Below are positions 7,860 to 7,956 of a DNA stretch of 7,956 nt, piece by piece. Where the stretch lies: positions 1 to 7,956 of the forward strand of contig CANBDB010000070.1 of NCBI GenBank assembly GCA_947367285.1, given 5' to 3'. The DNA is from an uncultured Clostridia bacterium. Lineage in GTDB: Bacteria > Bacillota > Clostridia > Oscillospirales > CAG-272. Under the pieces are notes generated by a model. That model saw nothing but the letters and a program-made list of their open reading frames with translations. It had not been told where the DNA came from and ran no database searches. The translations under genes were made by a program, and so were the position numbers. Each line of letters opens with the position of its first letter. Position 1 is the first letter of the stretch.

Positions 7860-7956
7860 CCGTTTTTTTGAAAAACATTAAAAAATATATAAATTTATAA
7901 TAATAGCTATAAAAACATAATTTGTTCAAAAAAAGTTCATAAATAGGGTATAGAAT
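7860..7956. other. AT-rich intergenic DNA at the right edge, no gene seen
   Basis: Beyond the operon promoter the sequence is almost entirely A and T, with no reading frame or RNA gene that I can support. It includes a short inverted repeat GTTTTT-ttg-AAAAAC (7862-7876), and GTTC occurs twice, 11 bp apart (7924-7927 and 7935-7938). The last bases, TATAGAAT at 7949-7956, resemble a plus-strand -10 box for a divergent gene outside the window, but no well-spaced -35 accompanies it. The upstream neighbour cannot be judged. Confidence 0.6.

Noticed and set aside
7862..7876. GTTTTT-ttg-AAAAAC inverted repeat as a terminator or operator
   Set aside because: It is a six-bp stem of nearly all A/T pairs in an A/T-tract region, expected by chance and too weak to be a terminator.
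7918..7956. LexA-type SOS box, suggested by the two GTTC elements upstream of the repair operon
   Set aside because: The GTTC copies are direct, not the inverted GAAC/GTTC arrangement of a LexA box, and they lie well upstream of the promoter. I found no SOS box near the -35/-10.
7922..7956. Divergent plus-strand promoter (TTGTTC with TATAGA or TAGAAT at the edge)
   Set aside because: The spacing between the hexamers is 21-23 nt, too long for sigma-A, and the window ends before any downstream gene could be seen.

Overview
The window carries one compact minus-strand operon of three genes: a short QueG-like iron-sulfur protein, addB and addA, in that transcription order. It has a recognisable promoter at the right edge and an intrinsic terminator at the left edge. 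Almost every base is accounted for. The only sizeable non-coding stretch is about 160 bp of very AT-rich DNA at the right end, which holds the promoter.

The organism is most likely a member of the Bacillota, probably a Clostridia-type anaerobe. AddAB (rather than RecBCD) with a four-cysteine Fe-S cluster in AddB, strong AGGAGG-type ribosome binding sites, moderately AT-rich coding DNA and a strongly A/T-rich promoter region all fit this. A cobalamin- and [4Fe-4S]-type protein in the operon also fits an anaerobe. I cannot place it to genus from the sequence alone.

Layout, in transcription order (right to left). The AT-rich leader at 7798-7956 has a near-consensus sigma-A promoter: -35 TTGAGA at 7854-7859, a 17-nt spacer, and a perfect -10 TATAAT at 7831-7836. 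Overlapping the -10 is a palindrome matching 12 of 14 positions of the PerR box as I recall it. Next come the QueG-like gene (6979-7797), addB (3668-6976) and addA (63-3656). The genes are separated by 2 and 11 bp, and each downstream ribosome binding site lies in or directly against the preceding gene's end, so the unit should be co-transcribed and probably translationally coupled. A perfect GC-rich hairpin with a T tract follows addA by 2 bp.

Function: AddA (UvrD-type helicase plus PD-(D/E)XK nuclease) and AddB (helicase-like scaffold plus Fe-S-stapled nuclease) form the helicase-nuclease that processes double-strand breaks for RecA-dependent repair. All key motifs are present in both, so the complex should be active. 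The first gene has the double-cluster ferredoxin region of epoxyqueuosine reductase but lacks the C-terminal HEAT-like tail and part of the N-terminus. Whether it acts on tRNA is therefore open.

I see no convincing new system. The points most worth a second look are the putative PerR/Fur-like operator and the short QueG-like protein heading a DNA-repair operon.
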